A stretch of DNA of 7,276 nucleotides from Caldilineales bacterium (GCA_021463315.1 JAJTXO010000182.1:1-7276), one strand, 5' to 3'. Positions 1 to 6,937 are shown, counted from the stretch's first letter. Made by a program: numbers and translations. The notes: generated from the letters alone by a model not told the origin.

Positions 1-58
1 CGAAGTCTGCGCAGGTTTGTTCAAAACGAGCTCACAGTCCATAAGACTTCGGAAGTCT
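1..58. repeat. Truncated copy of 65-bp palindrome-bounded repeat
   Basis: This stretch matches 98-155 at 57 of 58 positions; the only difference is T at 17 against C at 114. It ends with the palindrome AGACTTCGGAAGTCT at 44-58. Compared with the complete copy at 91-155, it lacks the first seven bases (AGACTTC), evidently because the window starts inside it. The two copies repeat with a 97-bp period and are separated by 32 bp of unrelated sequence (59-90). The stretch lies outside any supported gene, downstream of the PA14 protein gene. Confidence 0.9.
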
Positions 59-90
59 TCCCCAAGTATCATCTCAAAAAACCGGGGGCG

Positions 91-155
91 AGACTTCCGA
101 AGTCTGCGCAGGTCTGTTCAAAACGAGCTCACAGTCCATAAGACTTCGGAAGTCT
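91..155. repeat. Complete 65-bp repeat with perfect 15-bp terminal inverted repeats
   Basis: The unit starts with AGACTTCCGAAGTCT (91-105) and ends with AGACTTCGGAAGTCT (141-155). These are exact reverse complements, and each is also a near-palindrome in itself (AGACTTC, one central base, GAAGTCT). The 35-bp interior is not palindromic. The unit lies 25 bp beyond the stop of the PA14 protein gene. On the minus strand it is followed by a C-rich stretch and then six T (76-81), so it might help end transcription, but the T-run sits about nine bases beyond the stem, which is not a standard terminator. No open frame inside suggests a transposase. It could be a REP/MITE-like non-autonomous element; the mobility is inference. 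Confidence 0.85.
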
Positions 156-180
156 GAACCAAGCAAAGAGCCGGTGCAGC

Positions 181-1053
181 CTAGTCGTACAACGTCGGAC
201 AGGGCCCGTAGTAGAACCAGCCCGCAGCGGTCTTGGAACAGGTCGCCTGCACCGGTTCCTGGTTGCAGGCAAGCTGCATGCACTGCATCGCGCCCGGTGT
301 GCAGTTGCCCCACACCTGGATCTGCGGCTCCATCTCGATGGACCCGGTGTTGGGCGAGTCCCACTGGCCGTCCGAGACGAAGCAGGCTGTCTGCTGCAGG
401 TCCTGCTCGATGCACGGCGTGTAGTCGCCGTACTCCGTCGTGACGCTGGCGGCCGAGCTCGGACACGAGCATTCCCACCAGGGATCGCACGCCGGGGTAG
501 GCGTGGGGCCAGGCGGCGACGCAACGGGAGTGCCGCTGGGCATGGGCGTCGGCAGCGGGGTGTAGATGTAGCCGCCGGCCGGGTTGACGTAGGCCCAGTT
601 GAGATAGGCGTAGGCAGTGCCGGTGTATTGGCGATACTGCACCGTCAGGTTGTGGGTGCCCTGGCTGAGAGGCACGACAGCCTGCACCGTCTTGCCCGAC
701 ATGCCGGCGCCGATGGTGTTGATATAGGTGACGCCGTCGATCTGCAAGGAGATCTCGTCGTCGGCCAGCACCTGAAAGATGTAGGTGCCGCTGTAGTAGT
801 AGTAGACCGAACTGGTCATGGTCGCCGTCCAGTTGGTGGCGGGCATGCCGGGGCCAGGCGGAACCGTGCCCCAGTTGAAGTCGATGTACGTGCTCTGCAT
901 CCCCATGGCCGCCGGCGCGGTCCAGTTGGGATTGCTGAAGAACGAGGCGTTCCAGATGTTGCCGTTCTGCGCCGACAGCGGAGTGAAGGCGATGGCGAGC
1001 AGCACCAGCACCAGCACGCAGGCGGAGAAGAGAGACAGGGATTTGCGTTTCAT
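181..1053 (-). CDS. Secreted PA14-domain protein with Pro/Thr linker and Cys-rich C-terminus
   Basis: This encodes 290 aa. Residues 1-28 form a signal peptide (MKRK, hydrophobic core, LSA cleavage site), so the product is exported. Residues about 32-157 look like a PA14/GLEYA-type beta-sandwich: an aromatic opening (WNASFFSN), FNWG-PPGPGMPATNW, then SGTYIFQVLADDEISLQIDG and QGTHNLTVQYRQY. PA14 domains in other proteins usually bind carbohydrate or act as extracellular modules. Residues 162-188 are a Pro/Thr/Ser-rich linker. Residues 189-290 carry ten cysteines, probably paired in disulfides, in a domain I do not recognise. The start is supported by AAGGAG at 1062-1067, eight bases upstream. 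It lies 18 bp after the stop of the preceding gene and is probably last in a three-gene unit. Exported PA14 protein is a firm call; ligand and role are unknown. Confidence 0.85.
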   Translation of the reverse strand: MKRKSLSLFSACVLVLVLLAIAFTPLSAQNGNIWNASFFSNPNWTAPAAMGMQSTYIDFNWGTVPPGPGMPATNWTATMTSSVYYYYSGTYIFQVLADDEISLQIDGVTYINTIGAGMSGKTVQAVVPLSQGTHNLTVQYRQYTGTAYAYLNWAYVNPAGGYIYTPLPTPMPSGTPVASPPGPTPTPACDPWWECSCPSSAASVTTEYGDYTPCIEQDLQQTACFVSDGQWDSPNTGSIEMEPQIQVWGNCTPGAMQCMQLACNQEPVQATCSKTAAGWFYYGPCPTLYD

Positions 1054-1071
1054 CGTCGGTTCTCCTTGCCG

Positions 1072-2157
1072 CTATGGCTGCCCGAGCGCTTCCGGCCCGG
1101 CGTCGGCGCTCTCAGTGAGGGTCAAGACGCCGGTGACCGGGCTGTCAGGGTCGATCCGGCCCACCCAGACCAGATACAGCCCCTCGGCCGGCGCGTCGAT
1201 GGTCAGCAGCGGGTTGAGGTTGTTCACGCCGTCGGCGTCGTCGGCGCAGAGGGCCTCTCCGCCCGGCGTCCTGACCAGCAGGGTCGTGTCTCCGTCGGCC
1301 TCGACGAACAGATTCAGCGCCTCCGCCTCTCCTGTCCACCGGAAGGCGTAGGTCGGGGCCAGGCTCACCAGCCCGCTGCACAGGTCGCCGCCGGTCAGCA
1401 GTTCTGGCGCCGGCAGCTCGCCGTCAGCCGTAAAGTCCACCTCCACGTCGTCGCCGCCCGCTTCCAGCTCGGGGACATCCTCCAGCTTGGCGCTGACCTC
1501 CTCCAGCCGCTGAGCTGCCCGCACCAACCGGTCGCGCAGCGGCAGCACCTGCGGCGCTGGCGGCCGCTTGACCAGGCTGGCCAGCGCCATCTGCGTCGCG
1601 TCCAGGTCGCCCCGCCCGGTGAACACCAGGAAGCCGGGGATCAGATCCGTGGCGACTGCGCTGCCCACCCACACGTCGTAGGTCCCCGTCACCGGCGCGG
1701 TGATGGTGATGGTCGGGTCGAGGATCAGCGGGTTGGTGTTGTCTCCACAGAGGAAGTCGCCGTCGGGGGTGCGCACAACCAGCGTCGAATCGCCGTCGCT
1801 GTAGACGAACGCCGTCAGACGATCGGCATCGCCCTGGTAGTTCACCGAGGCGGTCGGAGCGTCCGCAACGAAGCCGGTGCAGTTCTCGTCCAACGCGCTG
1901 GCCAGCGCCGGGCCGCCGCCCTGAACACTGACCAGGAACGGATCCAGGCGCAACCCCTCGGCCGCGTCGATGGTCAACCAGGCGGCTGGCTCGCTGTCGG
2001 ATTCCTCGCTGGCCGCGGGAGATGCCGTCGGTGTGGACTGAGCGGCGCGCGCTTCGCTGGCCAGGCCCGGCTGCGCCATGGCCAGCGCGGCTGCCAACAG
2101 CCCGACCAGCGCCGCTGCCAGCACCGCTGCCAGGACCGTGGTTTTTCTCTTGTGCAT
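1072..2157 (-). CDS. Exported protein with two PPC-like beta domains
   Basis: This encodes 361 aa. Residues 1-28 are a signal peptide ending AMA, followed by a low-complexity Ala/Ser/Thr/Glu stretch (about 29-58). Two clearly homologous domains follow, at about 88-182 and 256-348. Each has a Cys near its start (C93, C260), a block of the type FV-x-DGD-[ST]TL-[VL]-VRTP-x-G, a second Cys in [FA]LC (C137, C304), then NP-L, I-APxxGxY and VWVG. This resembles bacterial pre-peptidase C-terminal (PPC)-type beta domains found on many exported proteins; I see no protease or other catalytic part. Between them, residues about 184-235 look helical and charged, with a possible short coiled coil (RDRLVRAAQRLEEVSAKLED). 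The start is set by AAGGAG at 2164-2169, six bases upstream. The gap to the META lipoprotein gene is 13 bp, implying co-transcription. Specific function is unknown. Confidence 0.82.
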   Translation of the reverse strand: MHKRKTTVLAAVLAAALVGLLAAALAMAQPGLASEARAAQSTPTASPAASEESDSEPAAWLTIDAAEGLRLDPFLVSVQGGGPALASALDENCTGFVADAPTASVNYQGDADRLTAFVYSDGDSTLVVRTPDGDFLCGDNTNPLILDPTITITAPVTGTYDVWVGSAVATDLIPGFLVFTGRGDLDATQMALASLVKRPPAPQVLPLRDRLVRAAQRLEEVSAKLEDVPELEAGGDDVEVDFTADGELPAPELLTGGDLCSGLVSLAPTYAFRWTGEAEALNLFVEADGDTTLLVRTPGGEALCADDADGVNNLNPLLTIDAPAEGLYLVWVGRIDPDSPVTGVLTLTESADAGPEALGQP

Positions 2158-2170
2158 AGGTCTCTCCTTG

Positions 2171-2566
2171 CTACTGCGATGTGTACTCCAGCAGCGCCTG
2201 GCCGCCGGAGTCCTTGATGGTTAGCTTGTTGCCCTTGATCTCGTAGGCGCCGGCGCCCTCCAGCAAATAGAAGTAGTCGCTCTCCTGCTGGTTGATGTCC
2301 TCGGGACAGCTCATCATGGTCGCCGCCGGCGACTGGATCGTCAGGCTGGAGCCGCTGACGGTGTACGCTGCGTTGTAGTTGTTGCAGCCGCCAGAGCCGG
2401 TTACCATGCCGTCCGAGCCGAAAACAGCCGTGATCGTGACGGTTGGCTGGACGTCGACCCCGGGCATGGAAGTGACGGTCCACGTGGGCCCGGCGAGCGA
2501 CGCCGCGCTGCCTCCGCAGGCCGCCAGCAGGAAGGCCAAAACACCGATCAACAAGACACGTTTCAT
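2171..2566 (-). CDS. META-domain (HslJ-like) lipoprotein
   Basis: This encodes 131 aa. The first 17 residues form a lipoprotein signal with lipobox LAAC (Cys17), so the mature protein should be lipid-anchored on the outer face of a membrane. Residues about 23-131 match the META/HslJ family: PTWTVTSMPG at the start, the hallmark GSGGCNNYNAAY, then LTIQSPAATMMSCPEDINQQESDYFYLLEGAGAYEIKGNKLTI (given here only as landmarks, near residues 70-120), all in the family order. META proteins such as HslJ are small envelope proteins linked in some bacteria to novobiocin resistance or stress; the exact activity is unsettled. A start 18 bp further upstream (MRGGLLMKR) is open, but its codons contain the Shine-Dalgarno GAGGAGG, so the inner ATG is chosen. 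It is the first gene of the three-gene exported-protein cluster. Confidence 0.87.
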   Translation of the reverse strand: MKRVLLIGVLAFLLAACGGSAASLAGPTWTVTSMPGVDVQPTVTITAVFGSDGMVTGSGGCNNYNAAYTVSGSSLTIQSPAATMMSCPEDINQQESDYFYLLEGAGAYEIKGNKLTIKDSGGQALLEYTSQ

Positions 2567-2573
2567 GAGCAAG

Positions 2574-2580
2574 CCTCCTC
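2574..2580 (-). promoter_or_regulatory. Shine-Dalgarno GAGGAGG deciding the META lipoprotein start
   Basis: On the minus strand GAGGAGG ends seven bases before the ATG at 2566. It overlaps the codons of the alternative upstream ATG at 2584, which would place the ribosome binding site inside the coding region and put six extra residues (MRGGLL) before the Lys-Arg of the lipoprotein signal. The inner ATG is therefore much more likely. Confidence 0.8.
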
Positions 2581-2594
2581 GCATGGATATTGGA

Positions 2595-2612
2595 CACCTG
2601 CCTTCGCAGGTG
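2595..2612. repeat. REP-like hairpin with CTTC/GAAG loop
   Basis: CACCTGC, a four-base loop CTTC, then GCAGGTG form a perfect 7-bp stem in the 74-bp gap between the SulP gene and the META lipoprotein gene. The wider setting (TGGACACC... and GGTGCGACA) recalls the short dispersed hairpin repeats with a CCTTCG centre that are scattered between genes in many bacteria; that comparison is from memory. On the minus strand no T-run follows, so it is a poor intrinsic terminator. It could still stabilise or partly separate the two messages. Confidence 0.55.
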
Positions 2613-2640
2613 CGACAGGTGGATCGGCGACCAGCGCGCC

Positions 2641-4341
2641 CTATTCTGGCGCGGCTGGATCGCCGGGGGTCTCCGCGAGCCAGCGCTGGGCAGCCGCATA
2701 GGCCGCGCGCGTGCTGGAGCCCAGATTGTCCGTGGCAACGTACACGTTGTCCGCGCCCAGCACATCGGAGGTGGTGTGGGTGCGGTCCAACTGGCCCTTG
2801 GTCTTGCTGCTGACGCCGGCCACCATCAGCCGGCCGCCGGCCGCCTTCACTTGCTGGTTGTAGCGCTCCAGCACCGCCACGAAGCTGCTGCCCACCCCTT
2901 CCTGCGCCCGCAGCCGCAGGATCACCGCGGGCCGTTGGGCGTGCAGCGCCCGGGGCAGGTGCTGCTCCAGCGTCTCAGCGCCGGCAGCCGTCATGTTGCC
3001 GTAGATCTGCAGCAGCGTGATCTCGTTGCCGGACAGCTCCGCCGGCGCCGGGCCTTCGGTGACGCTGCCGTCCGGGTTGAGGGTCAGGCGGGTCAGCCGC
3101 ACCTCTTTGGAAGCCGTGACGAAGAAATAGGCCAGGATGGAGAGCAGGACGCCCAGGAAGACCGCCTGTTGCAGCGGAATGGTCAGCGTCAGAATCAGCG
3201 TGGCCACCATCACGACACGCGGTATCCAGCCGGTGGCCCAGACGTCAGCAATGCGGTCGCGCTTGAGCGACTGAAAGCCAGCCACGATCAGCAGCGCGGC
3301 CATGGCCGGCATGGCCACCAGGCTGACCGCCCGGCTGAACAGCGCGACCGCGGCCAAGATGATCAGGCCGGAGAAGATGTTGGCCCAACGCGACTTGGCC
3401 CCCGAGCTGATGTTGAGCGCGGTGGATGAGACGGAGCCGCCGATGGGCATGCCTTGCAGCAGGCTGGCGCCCACGTTGGCCGCGCCCTGGCCGACGAAGT
3501 CGCGCGAGCTGTTGGGGTAGGCGCCGTCCGGGTTGGGATAGCCTTTGCTGACGCCCGCGCCCTGCACCAGGGCGATGATGGCCAGCGCCAGCGCGTCCAT
3601 CCAGAGGGCTGGCGCCAGCGACAGATCGGGCAGGCTGGGCAGCGGCAGCGATCTGGGGATCATGGCGACGTCGCTCACCTGCTGCACGCCGCTCCAACCC
3701 AAGACAATCAACGCCAGCGATCCGATCAACATGCCAAACAACATGGAGAAGTTGCGCAGCCGCGTGCGGTCGACCAGCAGAATCACCGCCACCGTCAGCA
3801 CGCCGATGGCCGTCGTCTGCGGATCCCACTGGTCGAGGTGGAGAAAGGCATCGATGGTCTTGATTACCTTGTTGGTGTAGGCGCTGGAGTAGCCGGTGAA
3901 GTCGCCCACCTGCGACAGGACGACGTTGATCGACACGCCGGTCAGAAAGCCGATCACCACCGAGTTGGAGATGAAGCGCAACAGCCGGCCCAGCCGCAGC
4001 AGGCCGGCGATGACCATGAAGCCGCCGACCAGCAGCGCCAAGGTGGAGATGGCCACCACCCGCTGGTCGTCGCCATACGCACTGAGCGCCGAGCCGGCTG
4101 TGATGGCCAGCGCGCTGGTGGCGGCGATGTTCATGAAGGCCGAGCTGCCGAAGATCGCGCCCAGCGGCGAGCCGACCATCACCGCGTAGAGACCCTGAAC
4201 CGGGTTGACGCCGGCCAGAATGCTGGACGCCATCGCGTCGGGGATGTTGGCCACGCCGGTGGTGATGCCGGCGATCAGATCGCCGACCAGGTTGCCGCGC
4301 GACTTGGCAGGAGCAGCAGGATCGGCAGATGGTGCGTTCAT
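2641..4341 (-). CDS. SulP-family anion permease with C-terminal STAS domain
   Basis: This encodes 566 aa, a usual length for bacterial SulP (SLC26) transporters, which move sulfate, bicarbonate or other anions across the inner membrane. Residues about 18-408 are a multi-span membrane domain with family landmarks: DLIAGITTGVANIPDAMA (21-38), PVQGLYAVM (47-55), FGSSAFMNIAATSALA (64-79), GQGAANVGASLLQGMPIGGS (284-303) and STALN. Residues about 437-555 are a STAS domain (ITLLQIYGNM, PAVILRLRA, AAGGRLMVAGVS), thought to regulate or assemble the carrier. The usual DxSG phosphorylation-type motif of STAS is replaced by GVGSS. The position where I expect a conserved Glu in LLES of bacterial SulP reads LVQG, so coupling may differ. 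AGAGG lies ten bases before the ATG. It follows the sulfatase gene after 219 bp, which suggests sulfate as cargo; substrate and direction are not shown by the sequence. Confidence 0.9.
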   Translation of the reverse strand: MNAPSADPAAPAKSRGNLVGDLIAGITTGVANIPDAMASSILAGVNPVQGLYAVMVGSPLGAIFGSSAFMNIAATSALAITAGSALSAYGDDQRVVAISTLALLVGGFMVIAGLLRLGRLLRFISNSVVIGFLTGVSINVVLSQVGDFTGYSSAYTNKVIKTIDAFLHLDQWDPQTTAIGVLTVAVILLVDRTRLRNFSMLFGMLIGSLALIVLGWSGVQQVSDVAMIPRSLPLPSLPDLSLAPALWMDALALAIIALVQGAGVSKGYPNPDGAYPNSSRDFVGQGAANVGASLLQGMPIGGSVSSTALNISSGAKSRWANIFSGLIILAAVALFSRAVSLVAMPAMAALLIVAGFQSLKRDRIADVWATGWIPRVVMVATLILTLTIPLQQAVFLGVLLSILAYFFVTASKEVRLTRLTLNPDGSVTEGPAPAELSGNEITLLQIYGNMTAAGAETLEQHLPRALHAQRPAVILRLRAQEGVGSSFVAVLERYNQQVKAAGGRLMVAGVSSKTKGQLDRTHTTSDVLGADNVYVATDNLGSSTRAAYAAAQRWLAETPGDPAAPE

Positions 4342-4469
4342 GGACGATCAACCTCTGGAAGTCGTTGCGTGGCGCCGCCCAGCACCAACACCACCATGGA
4401 CAAGGACGCCGTGCGCTGTCGAATGAAGTTCCTCATCGTCTCGTGACCAGATCTTGTTCCAGCCAGTGC

Positions 4470-4517
4470 GTTCCCGGAGGTCCAAGGTCTGCGGCCAGCC
4501 CCTGGACTTCCGGGAAC
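4470..4517. other. Long imperfect hairpin between sulfatase and SulP genes
   Basis: The arms 4470-4487 (starting GTTCCCGGAGG) and 4500-4517 (ending TTCCGGGAAC) pair over 18 positions, with 16 Watson-Crick pairs, one G/T pair and one mismatch, around a 12-base loop. The outer nine pairs are perfect. In the transcribed (minus) direction it comes after the sulfatase stop and about 130 bases before the SulP start. No T-run follows, so a simple intrinsic terminator is not supported. It could be an mRNA-stability or leader structure or a decayed repeat. Confidence 0.6.
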
Positions 4518-4529
4518 AGATGATCAACC

Positions 4530-4560
4530 GGCGCGGCCGGCCGCGCCAGCCGCTGCGGCT
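4530..4560. terminator. Two abutting GC palindromes directly after the sulfatase stop
   Basis: Immediately after the TAG at 4561-4563 (minus strand) come AGCCGC-A-GCGGCT (4548-4560) and then the perfect 18-bp palindrome GGCGCGGCCGGCCGCGCC (4530-4547), which can fold as a 7-bp GC stem with a four-base loop. Their position suggests a role at the 3' end of the sulfatase message. There is no following T-run, so a Rho-independent terminator is only a possibility; a 3' stabiliser or pause site fits equally well. Confidence 0.4.
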
Positions 4561-6930
4561 CTACTGCCGCGCCATGGCGACGCGCAGGCGCTCCTCGGGA
4601 TCGATGAAGTGATCGTGGTCGTCCAGCCCGGCGTCGAGCTGCACCCAGTGGATCTTGCCGTTGAACTTGCTGCTGTGGACGTTGTAGTCGGGGCTGACGG
4701 GCGTGCCAGATTCGTAGCCGATGTCTGTCGTCTCATCGGCCGAGAAGATCAGCGCCTGGGTCGCCCCGACGCGGCCCGCGCCTACCGGTTTGCCGTCGTA
4801 ATAGAGGGTCACGTTTCCCCCCTTGGCCGGGCCGCCGCCGTCGTAGGCGAACTCCATCCGCACCTGATGCTTGCCCTGTGGGATGAGCTCCGTCGCCTCG
4901 GTGGGGAACTCATGGATGCCCAGCACGTTGTAGACGAACTTGAGCTTGCCATCCTTGGCGTACACGCTCCAGCCGCCGAACCGGCCGCCCTGGGCGATGA
5001 TCACCCCGCTGGCCGGCTGACCGTTGACTTCGATCTCGGCCGTGATGGAGAACGACTTGTTCTTGATGCTGACCACGCTGTTCTCCGACAGGCGCCCCAT
5101 GCCGGGGAAGAACAACTGCGAGTTGCCCCTGACCAGCGTCGGCCGTCCGGCAAGGTCGGGATTGAGCCGCTCGCCGGTGCGGTCGTCCATCGGCAAGACG
5201 TTGTACTTGGCCGCCTCGATCAGCCACAGGCGCTGAAGCGACGCCAGCTTGTCCGGCATCTCCCTGGCCAGGTCATGCGCCTGCGAGAAGTCTTGGTTGC
5301 CGTCGTAGAGTTCCCAGATGTCGGCGTCGAAGGGCGGCGCTTGCTCCGTCAGCAGCCACGGCGTGCGGTGCTTGGTGACCGCGCTCCAGCCCCGGTGATA
5401 GATGCCGCGATTGCCGAACATCTCGAAGTATTGCAGATCGTGCCGTTCGGGCGCGCCGGCCTGGTCGAAGCTATAGAGCATGCTGCTGCCTTCGATCGGT
5501 GATTGCTGCACCCCATTGACGAACATCGGCTCGGGCAGCCCGGCCGCCTCCAGGATCGTCGGAGCGACGTCGATCACATGGCAGAACTGCGAGCGCAGCC
5601 CCCCTTTCTCGCGGATGCCCGCCGGCCAGTGAACGATGGCGCCGTTGCGCGTGCCGCCCCAATGCGAGGCGATCTGCTTGGTCCATTGGTAAGGGGTGTC
5701 CATGGCCCAGGCCCAACCCACCGAATAGTGGTTGTAGGATGCGGGCGAGCCGAACTCGTCCATTTTCGCGCGCATGAACTCCGGCGTTTCCAGGGCAGCC
5801 ATGCCGTTGAAGTTGGCCATCTCGTTGAATGCGCCGTTCATGGTGCCCTCGGCCGATGCGCCGTTGTCGCCGATGATGTAGAAGATGAGCGTGTCGTCGA
5901 GAACCTCCAGGTCGGCCAGGGCATCGATCAGACGGCCAACCTGATAGTCGGTGTGCTCCAGGAACCCGGCGTACACCTCCATCTGCCGTTCCAGGACCGG
6001 CTTGAGATCGTCGGGCATGTCATCCCAGGCAGTGATCCCGGCGTTGCGCGCACACAGATCCGCGTCAGCCGGGATGACGCCCAGCTCCTTCTGGCGCGCA
6101 AAGGTGATCTCGCGCTGCCGATCCCAGCCGTGGGCAAACTTGCCCTGGTACTTGTCGGCCCACTCTTTGGGCACGTGATGCGGCGCATGGGTCGCGCCCG
6201 GCGCGAAGTAGACCAGGAACGGCTTATCGGGCAGCAGCGCCTTTTGCTGGCGCATCCAGTTGATGGCGTGATCGGCCAGGTCCTCGGTCAGATGATAGCC
6301 CTCCTCCGGCGTGGCCGGCGGCTCGATGGGCGTCGTGCCCTCATAGAGCGCCGGGTCCCACTGGTTGTTTTCCCCGCCGATGAAGCCATAGAAGTGCTCG
6401 AAGCCGCCGCCGCCCGACGGCCAGGCATCGAAAGGCCCCATCGGCGACGTCTGCCAGACCGGCACCTCATGGCACTTGCCGAACTGGGCGGTCGAATAGC
6501 CGTTCAACTTGAGGGTCAGCGCCAGGGGGGCTTTGGTGTTGGGGCGCAGCGAGTTGTTGCCGGGGGCCGAGGTCGCCGTCTCGGTGATGCTGCCCATGCC
6601 GACCGAATGGTGGTTGCGGCCGGTCAGCATCGCCTGCCGGGTGGGGGCGCAGAGGGCCGTGGTGTGGAAACGGTTGTAGCGCAAGCCGCCGCCGGCCAGC
6701 CTCTCGGCCGTCGGCGTGTGGCATGGTCCGCCGAAGGCGCTGGACGCGCCAAAGCCTACGTCGTCCAGCAGGACGATCAACACGTTGGGCGCGCCGGCCG
6801 GCGGGCGCAGCGGCTCGATGGGCGGGTACTTGGTGTCCGGGTCCTTGGCGTCGTAGGTGGTCAGCCCGGGCCTGGCGACGTCCGGGATCGGCAGGACCGC
6901 GCGCAAATGTTTGTCAGGTTGATTGGTCAT
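4561..6930 (-). CDS. Cytoplasmic arylsulfatase, AtsD-like
   Basis: This encodes 789 aa and hydrolyses sulfate esters to alcohol and sulfate. The sulfatase core spans about residues 47-470: metal ligands D56-D57 (LLDDVGFG), the formylglycine motif C94-A-P-T-R98 followed by LTGR, K152/H154 (GKCHE), H248 (THAPHH), D355-N356 (GDNG) and K418 before GGTR. All expected active-site residues are present. C94 must be converted by a formylglycine-generating enzyme, which is not in this window. Residues about 605-770 form a beta-rich, LamG/lectin-like extension (KSFSITAEIEV, GVIIAQGGRFGGWSVY, VTLYYDGKPVG). Length and layout match mycobacterial AtsD from memory. No signal peptide is visible, so action in the cytoplasm is expected. 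The ATG at 6930 is chosen over 7002 because AAAGGAG lies seven bases upstream. It sits between BASS-like and SulP transporter genes. The natural substrate is unknown. Confidence 0.93.
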   Translation of the reverse strand: MTNQPDKHLRAVLPIPDVARPGLTTYDAKDPDTKYPPIEPLRPPAGAPNVLIVLLDDVGFGASSAFGGPCHTPTAERLAGGGLRYNRFHTTALCAPTRQAMLTGRNHHSVGMGSITETATSAPGNNSLRPNTKAPLALTLKLNGYSTAQFGKCHEVPVWQTSPMGPFDAWPSGGGGFEHFYGFIGGENNQWDPALYEGTTPIEPPATPEEGYHLTEDLADHAINWMRQQKALLPDKPFLVYFAPGATHAPHHVPKEWADKYQGKFAHGWDRQREITFARQKELGVIPADADLCARNAGITAWDDMPDDLKPVLERQMEVYAGFLEHTDYQVGRLIDALADLEVLDDTLIFYIIGDNGASAEGTMNGAFNEMANFNGMAALETPEFMRAKMDEFGSPASYNHYSVGWAWAMDTPYQWTKQIASHWGGTRNGAIVHWPAGIREKGGLRSQFCHVIDVAPTILEAAGLPEPMFVNGVQQSPIEGSSMLYSFDQAGAPERHDLQYFEMFGNRGIYHRGWSAVTKHRTPWLLTEQAPPFDADIWELYDGNQDFSQAHDLAREMPDKLASLQRLWLIEAAKYNVLPMDDRTGERLNPDLAGRPTLVRGNSQLFFPGMGRLSENSVVSIKNKSFSITAEIEVNGQPASGVIIAQGGRFGGWSVYAKDGKLKFVYNVLGIHEFPTEATELIPQGKHQVRMEFAYDGGGPAKGGNVTLYYDGKPVGAGRVGATQALIFSADETTDIGYESGTPVSPDYNVHSSKFNGKIHWVQLDAGLDDHDHFIDPEERLRVAMARQ

Positions 6931-6937
6931 TTCGGAG

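Noticed and set aside
76..105. Rho-independent terminator for the exported-protein operon
   Set aside because: On the minus strand a palindrome is followed by CGCCCCCGG and six T, but the T-run is about nine bases from the stem and the palindrome has almost no loop. It is noted only as a possibility in the repeat entry.
1..155. CRISPR array
   Set aside because: There are only two visible copies, the repeats are 65 bp with internal palindromes, there is a single 32-bp spacer, and no cas gene is nearby. A palindrome-bounded intergenic repeat explains it better.
628..2217. 529-codon open frame on the plus strand
   Set aside because: It runs antisense to two well-supported exported-protein genes with their own ribosome sites. 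Its translation is rich in Arg, Gln, His and Gly with no recognisable domain, as expected from the opposite strand of GC-rich genes.
1974..2765. 263-codon minus-strand open frame spanning the META lipoprotein gene and its upstream gap
   Set aside because: It is out of frame with the clear lipoprotein and the PPC-like protein, runs through their start and stop regions, and shows no domain.
3454..4446. 330-codon open frame on the plus strand
   Set aside because: It is antisense to the SulP gene; the product is full of Gln, His, Arg and Asp and has no membrane or enzymatic motif.
4342..4560. A small gene in the 219-bp gap between sulfatase and SulP
   Set aside because: The short open frames crossing the gap overlap neighbouring genes antisense or out of frame and have no ribosome site or recognisable product.
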